From the NCBI GenBank assembly GCA_018069525.1, contig JAGPUQ010000026.1, positions 1 to 64,000 on the forward strand: DNA of 64,000 bases. Direction: 5' to 3'. The position numbers and the translations under genes were made by a program. Shown here piece after piece: positions 24,971 to 33,455 of the stretch; position 1 is the stretch's first letter; each line of letters begins with the position of its first letter. The notes beneath the pieces were generated by a model that was not told the DNA's origin, did no database searches, and was given only the letters and a program-made list of their open reading frames with translations. The DNA comes from Porticoccaceae bacterium. Lineage in GTDB: Bacteria; Pseudomonadota; Gammaproteobacteria; Pseudomonadales; Porticoccaceae.

Positions 24971-25744
24971 CTAGCTACGCAAACGTTCGCTGCGCGCGAG
25001 TAAATGTAATGCGCTGGTAAAAGCAATAACGATAAATACCAGAACCATAACAAAGGCCCAGACAATATTTATGTCTGAAATACCCAGAAAACCATAACGA
25101 AACGCATTCACCATATATAACACTGGATTGGCCAGAGACACGTTCTGCCAAAACTCCGGCAACATATCGACGGAGTAAAACACTCCGCCCAGATAGGTTA
25201 ATGGCGTCAACACGAAGGTAGGAATAATCGAAATATCGTCAAAGGATTGCGCAAAAATCGCATTCAGTAAACCCGCGAGGGAAAACAACACCGCGGTCAA
25301 AAATACAATCGCTACCGTCACCCAGACATTCTCCAGCTGCAAGCGGGTGAAAAACAAAGACAGTACAGTGACGATCACGCCAACTGCTAAACCCCTGGCG
25401 ACACCACCGAGCACAAAGCCGAGCAAGATAACGTAATTGGGTACCGGGGATACCAACAGCTCGTCGATACTGCCCTGAAATTTATTGCCGTAAAACGACG
25501 ACACCACGTTGCTGTATGAGTTGGTAATCACCGCCATCATAATCAAGCCTGGCACCACAAACTGAATGTAGGGATAACCTGCCATCTCGCCAATACGCGG
25601 GCCAATTAAAGTGCCGAAAATAACAAAATACAGCACGATGGTAATAGCCGGTGGCAATAGTGTTTGCATCCAAATACGCGTAAAGCGGCGGACTTCTCGG
25701 ACCACCAGTGTTGAAAACGCGATCCACAGTGCCCCGGTCTTCAT
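24971..25744 (-). CDS. yadH: ABC-2 type transporter permease, YadH-like
   Basis: 257-residue inner-membrane permease with six hydrophobic segments and the ABC-2 signature (VVPGLIMMAVITNSYSNVVSSFYGNKFQGSIDELLVSPV). It closely resembles E. coli YadH in length and in pairing with a YadG-type ATPase. The gene starts 16 bases after the ATPase stop and ends six bases before the start of queF, so the three genes are probably one transcript. The exported substrate is unknown. Confidence 0.9.
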   Translation of the reverse strand: MKTGALWIAFSTLVVREVRRFTRIWMQTLLPPAITIVLYFVIFGTLIGPRIGEMAGYPYIQFVVPGLIMMAVITNSYSNVVSSFYGNKFQGSIDELLVSPVPNYVILLGFVLGGVARGLAVGVIVTVLSLFFTRLQLENVWVTVAIVFLTAVLFSLAGLLNAIFAQSFDDISIIPTFVLTPLTYLGGVFYSVDMLPEFWQNVSLANPVLYMVNAFRYGFLGISDINIVWAFVMVLVFIVIAFTSALHLLARSERLRS

Positions 25745-25760
25745 AACACAACCTTAGCTT

Positions 25761-26705
25761 TCATGATGTCACCCCGGGCTTTTCAGCACTGTTACCCGAC
25801 TCGACCAGTGACACAAATAACTCCTCCAGCCGATTAGATTTATTGCGCATACTGGTCACATGAATATCCTGCTCCGCAAACCTGGCGAACAAGACATTTA
25901 AGGATTGATTTTTTTGCACCTGAACTTCAAAGCTGTAGCCGTTCAGCAACTTGCCGGCGTAGCCGGAAATATCGGGAAAGGCCGTCAGTTCCTCACGGGT
26001 ATCAAACACAAACACCTCGGTGTCGAGCTTGGTGAGCAAGTGCTGGATGCTGGTATTTTCAACAATCACTCCGCGATCAATAATCGCCACCTTATTGCAG
26101 AGGCTTTCGGCCTCTTCAAGATAGTGGGTGGTCAAAATAATAGTGGTGCCTGCGGCGTTAATATCCTGTAGGAATTTCCAGGTCGAGCGCCGCAACTCGA
26201 TATCAACGCCCGCTGTGGGCTCGTCGAGAATCAACAATTTTGGCTCGTGCACCAGAGCTCGCGCAATCATCAAGCGGCGCTTCATGCCACCGGACAACAT
26301 CCGCGCGCGGGTGTCGCGCTTATCCCACAAACCCAGTTGGCGCAGGTATTTTTCCGTGCGTTCGCAGGCCAGCTTTTTCGGTAGCCCGTAATAACCCGCC
26401 TGCGTCACCACAATATCGAAGACTTTTTCAAACTGGTTAAAGTTAAATTCCTGGGGTACCACGCCAATATATTGCTTAGCTCGAGAGAAATCGGCATCGA
26501 TATCAATGCCGAATACCTTCACCGTTCCAGAGGTTTTTCTCACCAGCGAACAGATCACCCCGATGGTGGTCGACTTACCCGCCCCGTTGGGGCCCAGCAG
26601 CGCAAAGAAATCCCCTTCGGCGACGTCCAGATCGATACCGGCCAGCGCTCGAAAGCCGTTAGCGTAGGTTTTAGTCAGCCCGAGGATGGATAAAGCAGAG
26701 ATCAT
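25761..26705 (-). CDS. yadG: ABC transporter ATP-binding protein, YadG-like
   Basis: 314-residue ATPase. Walker A is GPNGAGKST near residue 41, the signature LSGGMKRRL, Walker B KLLILDEPTAGVD, and the switch His in LTTHYLEEAE. Residues beyond 230 form the C-terminal extension of YadG-type proteins. It works with the downstream ABC-2 permease as an exporter. The ATG at 26705 (MISALSILGLTKTY) is preferred over a TTG at 26735. A tRNA gene and its terminator lie upstream on the same strand. Confidence 0.92.
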   Translation of the reverse strand: MISALSILGLTKTYANGFRALAGIDLDVAEGDFFALLGPNGAGKSTTIGVICSLVRKTSGTVKVFGIDIDADFSRAKQYIGVVPQEFNFNQFEKVFDIVVTQAGYYGLPKKLACERTEKYLRQLGLWDKRDTRARMLSGGMKRRLMIARALVHEPKLLILDEPTAGVDIELRRSTWKFLQDINAAGTTIILTTHYLEEAESLCNKVAIIDRGVIVENTSIQHLLTKLDTEVFVFDTREELTAFPDISGYAGKLLNGYSFEVQVQKNQSLNVLFARFAEQDIHVTSMRNKSNRLEELFVSLVESGNSAEKPGVTS

Positions 26706-26876
26706 AGGTTGTTTAATACACTTATATTCAATCAAAAAAATTGCCAGCCCGCGTTATTAGCCCGGTATCTAGCCCACTCCGCTAACTTTACCACGCAACT
26801 TAACCGCACCGCCGGAATATTTCGGGTCAGTTCTCTCCCTGGGAATTCGAATAAAAAATTCCAAAAAATAAAAACC

Positions 26877-26905
26877 AAAAAAAAACCCAAAACCACAGGG
26901 TTTTG
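26877..26905 (-). terminator. Rho-independent terminator after tRNA-Gly
   Basis: On the minus strand the stem CAAAACC/GGTTTTG (26888-26905) with a four-base loop is followed by GG and nine Ts. It should end the tRNA-Glu/tRNA-Gly transcript. Confidence 0.75.
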
Positions 26906-26953
26906 AGCCTTCTTCTTACTAACGCACATGCCACCGTGCGGTACTAACGAATC

Positions 26954-27029
26954 TGGAGCGGGAAACGAGATTCGAACTCGCGACCTCAACCTTGGCAAGG
27001 TTGCGCTCTACCAACTGAGCTATTCCCGC
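26954..27029 (-). tRNA. tRNA-Gly (GCC)
   Basis: 76-nucleotide tRNA. GCGGGAA pairs with TTCCCGC, the D-loop is AGCTCAGTTGGTAGAGC, the anticodon loop TTGCCAA has anticodon GCC, the T-loop is GTTCGAATC, and CCA is encoded. It lies 16 bases after tRNA-Glu in the same transcript. Confidence 0.98.
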
Positions 27030-27045
27030 AGTTTCGCAGATGAAA

Positions 27046-27121
27046 TGGCGTCCCGTAGGGGAGTCGAACCCCTGTTACCGCCGTGAAAGGGCGGTGTCCT
27101 AGGCCTCTAGACGAACGGGAC
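27046..27121 (-). tRNA. tRNA-Glu (TTC)
   Basis: 76-nucleotide tRNA. GTCCCGT pairs with ACGGGAC, the anticodon loop CTTTCAC has anticodon TTC, the T-loop is GTTCGACTC, and CCA is encoded at the 3' end. It is first in a two-tRNA transcript. Confidence 0.98.
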
Positions 27122-27134
27122 GTTGTCTCACAGA

Positions 27135-27171
27135 GGCGCGCATTCTAGGGATTGCACCCCCCGAGTGTCAA
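27135..27171 (-). promoter_or_regulatory. Promoter of the tRNA-Glu/tRNA-Gly transcript
   Basis: Minus-strand consensus -35 TTGACA (27166-27171), an 18-bp spacer, and -10 TAGAAT (27042+100, that is 27142-27147), followed by a GCGCGC discriminator. The discriminator is typical of stringently controlled stable-RNA promoters. The tRNA begins about 14 bases after the predicted start site. Confidence 0.8.
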
Positions 27172-27222
27172 GCCTGTGCGAGGACCTATTTAACAATCGA
27201 GGGGGCAAGTCTGGTGATCGCC

Positions 27223-27618
27223 TTAATCCTCGTCCTGATCCAGGCGAATCGACAAAGAATTAACGCAGTAGCGCATACCCGTCGGCTGCGGTCCATCAGG
27301 GAAAACATGGCCGAGATGACTGCCGCAATTCGAGCACATAACCTCGGTGCGAGACATGCCCAAACTACCGTCAGTTTCCTCAATAATGCTCTCCCCTCCT
27401 ACTGCCTGGTAGAAACTCGGCCAACCGCTACCGGAATCGTATTTGGTCGCAGAGCTAAACAGCTCGGCACGGCAACAGGCGCAGAGATACGTCCCCTCGC
27501 GCTTGTCGTCACAGTATTTCCCGGTAAACGGTCTCTCGGTGCCTTTTTCACGACACACCGTGTAGGCTTCCGGGCTTAATTTGTCTCGCCAGTGGGCGTC
27601 GTCTTTTACATCGCTCAT
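27223..27618 (-). CDS. msrB: Peptide-methionine (R)-S-oxide reductase MsrB
   Basis: 131-residue cytoplasmic enzyme that reduces methionine-R-sulfoxide in proteins. Two zinc CXXC pairs (CACC and CSNC) are present; the catalytic Cys is in [11 protein letters not shown], and GSGWPSF and GHVFPDGP are conserved. Length is normal. The start at 27618 follows an ideal AGGAGG ribosome site, which sits in a 12-bp unit present three times in tandem, so three Shine-Dalgarno-like sequences are stacked ahead of the gene. Confidence 0.96.
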   Translation of the reverse strand: MSDVKDDAHWRDKLSPEAYTVCREKGTERPFTGKYCDDKREGTYLCACCRAELFSSATKYDSGSGWPSFYQAVGGESIIEETDGSLGMSRTEVMCSNCGSHLGHVFPDGPQPTGMRYCVNSLSIRLDQDED

Positions 27619-27652
27619 TTGTCCTCCTATTTGTCTTCCTATTTGTCCTCCC
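27617..27652. repeat. 12-bp tandem repeat, three copies, carrying the msrB ribosome site
   Basis: Units at 27617, 27629 and 27641, plus-strand consensus atttgtcctcct; read on the minus strand each is AGGAGGACAAAT. The unit nearest the gene supplies the ribosome site and the first two bases of the ATG. Confidence 0.9.
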
Positions 27653-27932
27653 GCCTGACCTGCTCATCTGCAGCCATCGACAAGTAGTTTTTGCACTTAG
27701 GCGCCGTACCTGTTCGCCGTTAAGCACCTCGATCAAAACATTAGGCTAATGTATCAACAATTTAGTTTGCATACCAAGTTAGTCTACAATGTGCCCTTTT
27801 AAAGAGCTTGCGGGTTTAAAGAGCTTGTAGGTTTAAAGCGCTTGCGGTCAGGGCCCTTTTACCTGGCACCAATACCCGCGACCCCATAAACATAAAGCTA
27901 TAAAACAATGGCCACACAGTGAAGAGTGACAC
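27619..27932. other. Divergent spacer between msrB and alaA
   Basis: 314 bases between divergent genes. Besides the msrB ribosome-site repeat it holds three 17-bp units at 27798-27848. Promoters for both genes are expected, but none stands out clearly. No RNA gene is recognised. Confidence 0.5.
27798..27848. repeat. 17-bp tandem repeat, three copies, upstream of alaA
   Basis: Units at 27798, 27815 and 27832, consensus tttaaagagcttgcggg, lie 85-135 bases before the alaA ATG. Confidence 0.85.
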
Positions 27933-29153
27933 ATGACGCATTATCAAAAATCCACCAAACTCGATAACGTTTGTTACGACATTCGTGGCCCGGTGCTGGA
28001 TCACGCCAACCGACTTGAGGAAGAGGGCCACCGCATCCTCAAACTCAATATCGGCAACCCGGCGGCCTTTGGCTTTGAGGCGCCCGACGAAATCATCCAG
28101 GACGTGATTCGCAACCTGGGCGAAGCTCAGGGCTATACCCACGCCAAAGGTATTTTCAGCGCCCGCAAAGCCATTATGCAGCGCTGTCAGTTGCAGGGCA
28201 TTGCCGATGTGGAAGTCGAAGATATTATTCTCGGCAACGGCGTCAGCGAGCTAATTGTGATGGCCATGCAAGCCCTGCTGAATCCCGGAGACGAAGTTCT
28301 AATCCCTGCCCCGGATTACCCCCTGTGGACCGCTGCTGTGACCCTTGCGGGCGGTACACCGGTGCACTATCGCTGCGACGAAGCCAATGACTGGCAGCCA
28401 GACCTCGCGGATATCGAAAGCAAAATCAATTCGCATACTCGCGGTATTGTGGTGATCAACCCCAACAACCCCACCGGAGCTGTGTACGGCGCCGATGTCC
28501 TGTCCGGCATTGTCGACCTCGCACGCACCCATGACCTGATTGTCTATGCCGACGAAATTTACGATCGCATTGTCTACGATGACGCCGTGCATATTCCCCT
28601 GGCCACCCTGGCCGAGGATATCTTGTTCGTCACCTTTGGCGGCTTATCTAAAAATTATCGGCTCGCCGGGTTTCGCTCTGGCTGGCTGATTGTCAGCGGC
28701 GCCACGCATCTGGCCCGCAACTACATTCAAGGCATGGAAATGCTCGCCTCCATGCGCCTGTGCGCCAACGTGCCGGCTATGTACGCCATCCAGACCGCCC
28801 TGGGTGGTCGCCAGACTATAGATGACCTGGTCGCCGATGACGGCCAGTTTCACCAGCAGCGCGATCTCGCCTGGCAACGGCTGAACGCTATTCCGGGAGT
28901 CTCTTGCGTGAAACCTCGCGGCGCGGTGTATTTATTTCCCCACCTCGATCCCGACGTCTACCCAATTATGGACGACGAGCAGTTTGTACTGGATTTATTG
29001 CTGCAGGAGAAACTGCTGTTAGTACAGGGCACTGCGTTTAACTGGTTTGATAAACAACACTTTCGAATTGTTTTTTTGCCCAAGGTTGATGAGCTATCAA
29101 CGGCGCTTGATCGTTTGGAGAATTTTCTTGGGCGGCTGCGTGAAGCCAAATAA
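27933..29153 (+). CDS. alaA: Glutamate-pyruvate aminotransferase, AlaA-like
   Basis: 406-residue fold-type I PLP aminotransferase that makes alanine from pyruvate and glutamate. The PLP lysine is Lys240 in FGGLSKNYR; INPNNPTGAVY, YADEIYDRIVYD and GFRSGW are family landmarks, and the start KLDNVCYDIRGPVLDHANRLEEEGHRILKLNIGNPA is typical of AlaA. It is monocistronic. Its stop is followed immediately by three copies of agtga (29154-29168). Confidence 0.93.
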   Translation: MTHYQKSTKLDNVCYDIRGPVLDHANRLEEEGHRILKLNIGNPAAFGFEAPDEIIQDVIRNLGEAQGYTHAKGIFSARKAIMQRCQLQGIADVEVEDIILGNGVSELIVMAMQALLNPGDEVLIPAPDYPLWTAAVTLAGGTPVHYRCDEANDWQPDLADIESKINSHTRGIVVINPNNPTGAVYGADVLSGIVDLARTHDLIVYADEIYDRIVYDDAVHIPLATLAEDILFVTFGGLSKNYRLAGFRSGWLIVSGATHLARNYIQGMEMLASMRLCANVPAMYAIQTALGGRQTIDDLVADDGQFHQQRDLAWQRLNAIPGVSCVKPRGAVYLFPHLDPDVYPIMDDEQFVLDLLLQEKLLLVQGTAFNWFDKQHFRIVFLPKVDELSTALDRLENFLGRLREAK

Positions 29154-29168
29154 AGTGAAGTGAAGTGA
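29154..29168. repeat. Five-base tandem repeat after the alaA stop
   Basis: Three perfect copies of agtga begin at the first base after the TAA stop. Confidence 0.8.
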
Positions 29169-29229
29169 ACTATCGTAAAAATTAATGGCGAGGGCACCGA
29201 TCACTATTATTTATTTCTCCTTTGACAGG

Positions 29230-30369
29230 CTATTCAACCTCAGACACTTCAAAACCCAATGCACTCAAGTCTTGAGCAAGCGCCTTATCTACCGCCCCAG
29301 TAATTCGGTAGTGGGAGAACTCGCGCCGCGCTGGACAGGTCTTTCGCAATAAATCGAAGGCTCTGCCAATCTCAGCATTGCCACGCACACCCTCTGCTGC
29401 GAGGGCTGTAATCATGCGACGAGATTCCGCGGTTATATCGAAGGTTGCGAGTATGTAGTCCTCAAGGCTTCCCTTAGGTAGCTCCAGGTTTGATCTCGGC
29501 TCAACGCTTAACGGTTTGTCTAAAGCTTGAGCCTCACCCTGAGCTTGCCACTGGCAAAACGCCTCATACACCATCTCGCTGCCATTACGGCGTCCATCGA
29601 CGCTGTAGCCCGCGATGTGGGGAGTGGCCAGCGCAAGTTGCGCCATTAAAGAGGTGTCGATATTCGGCTCCGGCTCCCACACATCCAGCACCGCTGTTAG
29701 CGTCGCACCTGTCGACAAAGAGTCTTTAAGCGCCCGGTTATCCACCACCGCACCCCGGGAGGCATTGATCAGCAAAACACTGGGTTTCAGGCCGGCCAGC
29801 ACCTCAGCATCGATCATATGGTAGGTGGGATAAGCTCCGGTGGTGGTCAGAGGTGTGTGCAGACAAATGATATCCGCGGCGATGGCTTGCTCGAAGCTCA
29901 CGCTGTCTGGATTTTGGATGGGCAGTAATGGGTCGTACACCCGACACTGAACACCAAGGGCCCTTAAGCAACGGTATAAACGCCCGCCCACCTGACCACA
30001 ACCAATAATGCCCACGGTTTGCTGACGCCAGCGGGGAGCCTCAGAGCAAAACACGGCGAGCATATATTGCACCACCGCATTGGCATTGCAGCCGGGGGCG
30101 TGGGCAAAGGTAATATTTTCCGCATCCAAATAAGTGGTATCGATATGGTCGATGCCGCTGGTGGCGGAACCGACAAAGCGCACTTTGGACCCGGCCAGTA
30201 GTTCTCGATTCACCTGGGTTACCGAGCGCACCAACAGCACATCGCAATCGGCAACTAAGTCCGGGGCGATATGCCGTCCTGGTACGGCGTTCAGCTCACC
30301 GTTTAGTTCGGTATGCGAGCCAAACAATTCCTCTAACAGCGGCATATTTTCGTCGGCTAAAATTTTCAT
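29230..30369 (-). CDS. pdxB: Erythronate-4-phosphate dehydrogenase PdxB
   Basis: 379-residue NAD-dependent D-2-hydroxyacid dehydrogenase of pyridoxal phosphate biosynthesis. The Rossmann motif is VGIIGCGQVGGRLYRCL; catalytic residues lie in NASRGAVVDNRAL and TPHIAGYSVDGRRNG, and the start KILADENMPLLEELFG is typical of PdxB. The C-terminal PdxB dimerisation domain is present. Length matches E. coli PdxB. It is followed upstream by epmC on the same strand with a 24-base gap. Confidence 0.95.
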   Translation of the reverse strand: MKILADENMPLLEELFGSHTELNGELNAVPGRHIAPDLVADCDVLLVRSVTQVNRELLAGSKVRFVGSATSGIDHIDTTYLDAENITFAHAPGCNANAVVQYMLAVFCSEAPRWRQQTVGIIGCGQVGGRLYRCLRALGVQCRVYDPLLPIQNPDSVSFEQAIAADIICLHTPLTTTGAYPTYHMIDAEVLAGLKPSVLLINASRGAVVDNRALKDSLSTGATLTAVLDVWEPEPNIDTSLMAQLALATPHIAGYSVDGRRNGSEMVYEAFCQWQAQGEAQALDKPLSVEPRSNLELPKGSLEDYILATFDITAESRRMITALAAEGVRGNAEIGRAFDLLRKTCPARREFSHYRITGAVDKALAQDLSALGFEVSEVE

Positions 30370-30393
30370 CGTATTGATTTCATCATAGACATT

Positions 30394-31029
30394 TCATACC
30401 GACGAACTCACCTCGGTAGTCTCGTCCAAGCTATAGCGCGTCACATCCAAAACCCCTGCTATCCCAAATGTTCGCTCCAGTGCTTGTGCGAACACCCCTG
30501 CACGCTCCGGCAAGCCCTGCTCGCAGTATTCCCATACTTGCTGCCAGACCGCCACACGGAAGCTCTCCAGGGCGCTTTGCTCATCTTCAGATGGCCCATT
30601 CAAATTATCCACACTAACCTGAAAACGCAGCCCTGCGGCCTCAGAGAATATCCACTCCAAAGCCTGGGGTTTAATTTCTGCTTGCTCAAAGGCCCGCTGC
30701 TGCCCGGCATCACGGCCATCCGGCGCGTACCAATAGCCGAAGTCGGTCTGAGTGCGGCGTTGCGCCCCGGCAATACACCAGTGGGCAATTTCATGGAGGG
30801 CGCTGGCAAAAAAATCTTCGCGGTAAATAAGCCGATGTGCCTCACCGTTTAGTTCGGCAGGTAAATACACCGGCTCCTCGCCACCCCCACACAAACGCGT
30901 GTTATAGCTGTCGAAGAAACACTGCTCAAACAAGGCCTCGAGATGTCCAGCTTGATGCTGAGCGACGAGGGAAGTTTGGCTGGACTGAGGAATAGATGCG
31001 GGCTTGATGGTAAGAAACCGTAAACACAA
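30394..31029 (-). CDS. epmC: Elongation factor P hydroxylase EpmC
   Basis: EpmC (YfcM) hydroxylates the beta-lysylated lysine of elongation factor P. Key features are CGGGEEPVYLP, the metal-binding HEIAHWCIAG, and TDFGYWYAPDGRDAGQQRAFEQAEIKPQALEW, all diagnostic of the family. Length 211 with the longest start, which is a TTG at 31029. There is no in-frame ATG before the conserved domain, so the start is uncertain and a non-ATG codon must be used. Neither epmA, epmB nor efp is in this window. Confidence 0.9.
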   Translation of the reverse strand: MCLRFLTIKPASIPQSSQTSLVAQHQAGHLEALFEQCFFDSYNTRLCGGGEEPVYLPAELNGEAHRLIYREDFFASALHEIAHWCIAGAQRRTQTDFGYWYAPDGRDAGQQRAFEQAEIKPQALEWIFSEAAGLRFQVSVDNLNGPSEDEQSALESFRVAVWQQVWEYCEQGLPERAGVFAQALERTFGIAGVLDVTRYSLDETTEVSSSV

Positions 31030-31205
31030 AAAGCTATGGTATCAGAGGCCGCAGCTATCAGTTGCACTGCTCTCCATTGACAGCCCTAAACCATCGTGGC
31101 TCGATGGCAGAACATCGGGCTCGAATCAGCGTTTGAAAAAAGCCGCCACTAGGTATTGTGTTATCAGAAAGACGCAGGTACCTTATGTAGTGTCTGTCAT
31201 ACAGT

Positions 31206-31250
31206 AGTGACTGACGCAAGAGTGACCGACTCAACAGTGACCGCGGGGTG
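31206..31250. repeat. 15-bp tandem repeat, three copies, before the gene at 31255
   Basis: Units at 31206, 31221 and 31236, consensus agtgaccgactcaac. The third is diverged and provides the GGGGTG ribosome site of the next gene. Confidence 0.85.
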
Positions 31251-31254
31251 AAGC

Positions 31255-31962
31255 ATGTCTAAACCTAACTCTCCTGTAACCACACTTTCCTCTACGGACA
31301 ATGTGGTCGACCTTTTTACCCGCCAACCCTACTGCCACCCAGCTATGCAACGCTTTATTCGTCTCGCCCCCGAGCTGGATGGTCTGGAGATGCTCTACTG
31401 CAACGACTCTCACCCCGAAAAACTGTTTAGCATCAAAATCCTGTGCTGGGGCCTCAGGGAGAGCGGCGACATTGTTGGGCTGGTACCCTGGCTCAACTCA
31501 CTGGCCGCCTGCACCGACATCAGCGATCCTCTCAATGGCACCTGGATGGGCTACTACGACCCCGGTATCGACGAGCTGTTTTACGAGGCACCAATCCACA
31601 AGGCCCTGGAGCTGGAAACCGCTGCCGACTACTACGAGTACACCTGTAATACTGAAATCGATGCCGTCCAGGAAATACCGGACACCATCGGTACCCACGC
31701 GGTGTTTTCCGAGGATGGCTTTAAAACTATAAAGTTGCAGGAAGTGGTGAGTTGGCGGCTGCTGAACAATGGCACCCTGGAGGGGATGGTGGCAGATCAG
31801 GACAAAGTTATGCACACACCCGTATTACCCGGTGACGACTGCCTGTTCTCGACTGACTCCAGCGACGACTTTCGCTATTATTTTCAGCACCATATTGCCA
31901 ACAAGATCAAAGCTCAGGATCCCGAGGCGCTAGAGGCAATAGCGCTGCTTATAGATTCCTGA
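31255..31962 (+). CDS. Conserved hypothetical protein
   Basis: 235-residue soluble acidic protein without signal peptide or membrane segment. Recognisable blocks are WGLRESGDIVGLVPWLNSLAACTDISDP, WMGYYDPGIDELFYEAPIHKALELETAADYYEY and SDSSDDFRYYFQHHIANKIKAQDPEALEAIALL. It resembles uncharacterised gammaproteobacterial proteins, but I cannot assign a function. The ribosome site GGGGTG lies in the last of three 15-bp repeats. A strong terminator follows, so the gene is transcribed alone. Confidence 0.75.
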   Translation: MSKPNSPVTTLSSTDNVVDLFTRQPYCHPAMQRFIRLAPELDGLEMLYCNDSHPEKLFSIKILCWGLRESGDIVGLVPWLNSLAACTDISDPLNGTWMGYYDPGIDELFYEAPIHKALELETAADYYEYTCNTEIDAVQEIPDTIGTHAVFSEDGFKTIKLQEVVSWRLLNNGTLEGMVADQDKVMHTPVLPGDDCLFSTDSSDDFRYYFQHHIANKIKAQDPEALEAIALLIDS

Positions 31963-32003
31963 ACATTCTCCTTGATGACCTGCCGGGGAAAAAACTAGTC
32001 CAT

Positions 32004-32043
32004 AAAAAAACGCCTCACCCCGATAAAGGGGGGGCGTTTTTTT
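32004..32043. terminator. Bidirectional Rho-independent terminator
   Basis: A stem made of ACGCC/GGCGT and CCCC/GGGG with loop GATAAA is flanked by seven As and seven Ts, so it can end both the hypothetical gene (plus) and ompW (minus). Confidence 0.92.
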
Positions 32044-32064
32044 CAGCTCCGAAAAATAGCCGGG

Positions 32065-32757
32065 CTAAAACTTATAACCCAAACCTACCATGTATACCCA
32101 GGGATCAACTTCCACATCCGCTTTAACGCGGACACCCGAGTCAAAGTTAAAATCGGCAGTAGTGTCAATATCGAGATACCAAACCGAGGCATTCAACAAC
32201 CAATGGTCGTTGATCGCATAGTCCACACCCGCCTGTGCGGCCAGACCAAAGGAATCATCTAATTCGAGATCACCCGCTCCCAACACACCCTCAAGCTCAC
32301 TATCTATATCCTCATCGAAAAACTTGGTGTAATTCACCCCTAAGCCCACGTAAGGCTGGAATTTGCAATCCGCGTGCATAGGGAAGTACTGCAGCGTTAT
32401 CGTGGGCGGTAATTGCTTAACCGAACCCGCATCCACACCCAGGCCACGAGCAGAAAGATCGTGCTCAAACGGGGTTGCCGCTAGCACACCAATGCCCCAG
32501 TGGGCATCCAGCATCCAGGTCAACGTCAGGCCTAACTGCTCATTGTTATCGACCCCCGCTTTAGTGCCTGCCGCAGCCACGCCATTTATTTCCAGAGGAT
32601 CACTATCTTCAACCGGCTGCACCGAAGCAACCCCGGCCCGAACGATGATATCTCCCGCTTCATAAGCCAATACGGCCGGTGTAAGCAACATCAAACCAGT
32701 GATACCTAAAACCAACACACTGATGAATGAAAAATGATCCTTTAGTAGTTTCAACAT
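32065..32757 (-). CDS. ompW: Outer membrane protein, OmpW family
   Basis: 230-residue eight-stranded outer-membrane beta barrel. A signal peptide ends near LAYEAG; the family pattern AGDIIVRAGVASVQP, LTWMLDAHWGIGVLAATPFEHD, LPPTITLQYFP and PYVGLGVNYTKFFDED is clear, and it ends with the terminal Phe typical of barrel proteins (MVGLGYKF). OmpW binds hydrophobic small molecules in its barrel. An FNR/ANR-type site with correctly spaced -10 lies upstream, matching known oxygen control of ompW in enterobacteria. Confidence 0.95.
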   Translation of the reverse strand: MLKLLKDHFSFISVLVLGITGLMLLTPAVLAYEAGDIIVRAGVASVQPVEDSDPLEINGVAAAGTKAGVDNNEQLGLTLTWMLDAHWGIGVLAATPFEHDLSARGLGVDAGSVKQLPPTITLQYFPMHADCKFQPYVGLGVNYTKFFDEDIDSELEGVLGAGDLELDDSFGLAAQAGVDYAINDHWLLNASVWYLDIDTTADFNFDSGVRVKADVEVDPWVYMVGLGYKF

Positions 32758-32818
32758 TTACTTCCCCTCAAAAAATTTTCCGCAACAAAGCTATAACACT
32801 AGACGATCTAGTATTCGC

Positions 32819-32860
32819 ATTAAATCAGGCGGGACTCGGAGCAACCTTGATCTAGATTAA
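32819..32860 (-). promoter_or_regulatory. FNR/ANR-type activator site and -10 of ompW
   Basis: TTGATCTAGATTAA at 32847-32860 matches the FNR consensus TTGAT-N4-ATCAA at nine of ten positions. On the minus strand exactly 22 bases separate it from TTTAAT (32819-32824), the spacing of a class II FNR promoter (site centred at -41.5). The predicted start is about 55 bases before the ompW ATG. Confidence 0.65.
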
Positions 32861-33021
32861 CTACCGGATAGTTTTCAGAGAAAACTTTTTCATTACCCAG
32901 CACACCTGAGTTCATGAAAGTTCTGTTGGGGAACAGCAAAAATATTTTATCGTTTTTATAGAAGAGAGCTAGTGAACAGAGCTACGAAACTGAAGCGTGA
33001 AGAAACGATCACAATTTAGAG

Positions 33022-33327
33022 TCAGGTAGAACCCAAACACTTGGGTGAGGCAGGCGCGACATTGGTTTTCTGCCATTCGGCATCGGTGTAGGTATGTAGC
33101 GCCAGGGCATGCACTGGCCCAGCTAGCTCCTCGCTTAAGGCTTTGTACACTAACTGATGCCGCTGCACCGGGCGTTTGCCATCAAACAAGCCAGACACCA
33201 AAGTAACTTTAAAATGCGTTTCCGAATTAGGCGGTACGCTGTGCTGATGACTTTCGTTTTCGACCGTTAACAAGACCGGCTCAAACGTCTCGGTGAGTTT
33301 TGCTTCAATAATGGTTTGAACATTCAT
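33022..33327 (-). CDS. bolA: BolA family protein
   Basis: 101-residue BolA-fold protein, a class II KH-like fold that works with monothiol glutaredoxins in iron-sulfur trafficking and in some species regulates transcription. Seen features are the N-terminal IEAKLTETFEPVLLTVENES, THFKVTLVSGLFDGKRPVQRHQLVYKALSEEL, and VHALALHTYTDAEW. The conserved His in the RHQ motif is the usual cluster ligand. It lies alone upstream of oadB. BolA proper is more likely than IbaG because of the longer C-terminus. Confidence 0.92.
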   Translation of the reverse strand: MNVQTIIEAKLTETFEPVLLTVENESHQHSVPPNSETHFKVTLVSGLFDGKRPVQRHQLVYKALSEELAGPVHALALHTYTDAEWQKTNVAPASPKCLGST

Positions 33328-33396
33328 AATAAAAATAAACCCTTATCGCTACTAAAACCTACTGCTTTAACATCGATAGCATTAAAACCTAGATAT

Positions 33397-33455
33397 CTAA
33401 AATCCAGAGACCTAAGGCCCATAATCTGAGGTCCAGAAACCTACGATCCAGAAAC
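33397..33455. repeat. 15-bp tandem repeat, four copies, anchored on the oadB stop
   Basis: Units at 33397, 33412 (14 bp), 33426 and 33441, consensus ctaaggtccagaaac. The unit at 33441 is the oadB stop with its last codons (VSGS); a fifth, weak copy starts near 33381. Confidence 0.85.

Noticed and set aside
26842..26862. Small inverted repeat GGAATT/AATTCC as a terminator of the tRNA transcript
   Set aside because: On the minus strand the T-run falls within the loop and not after the stem. The stem at 26888-26905 is better placed.
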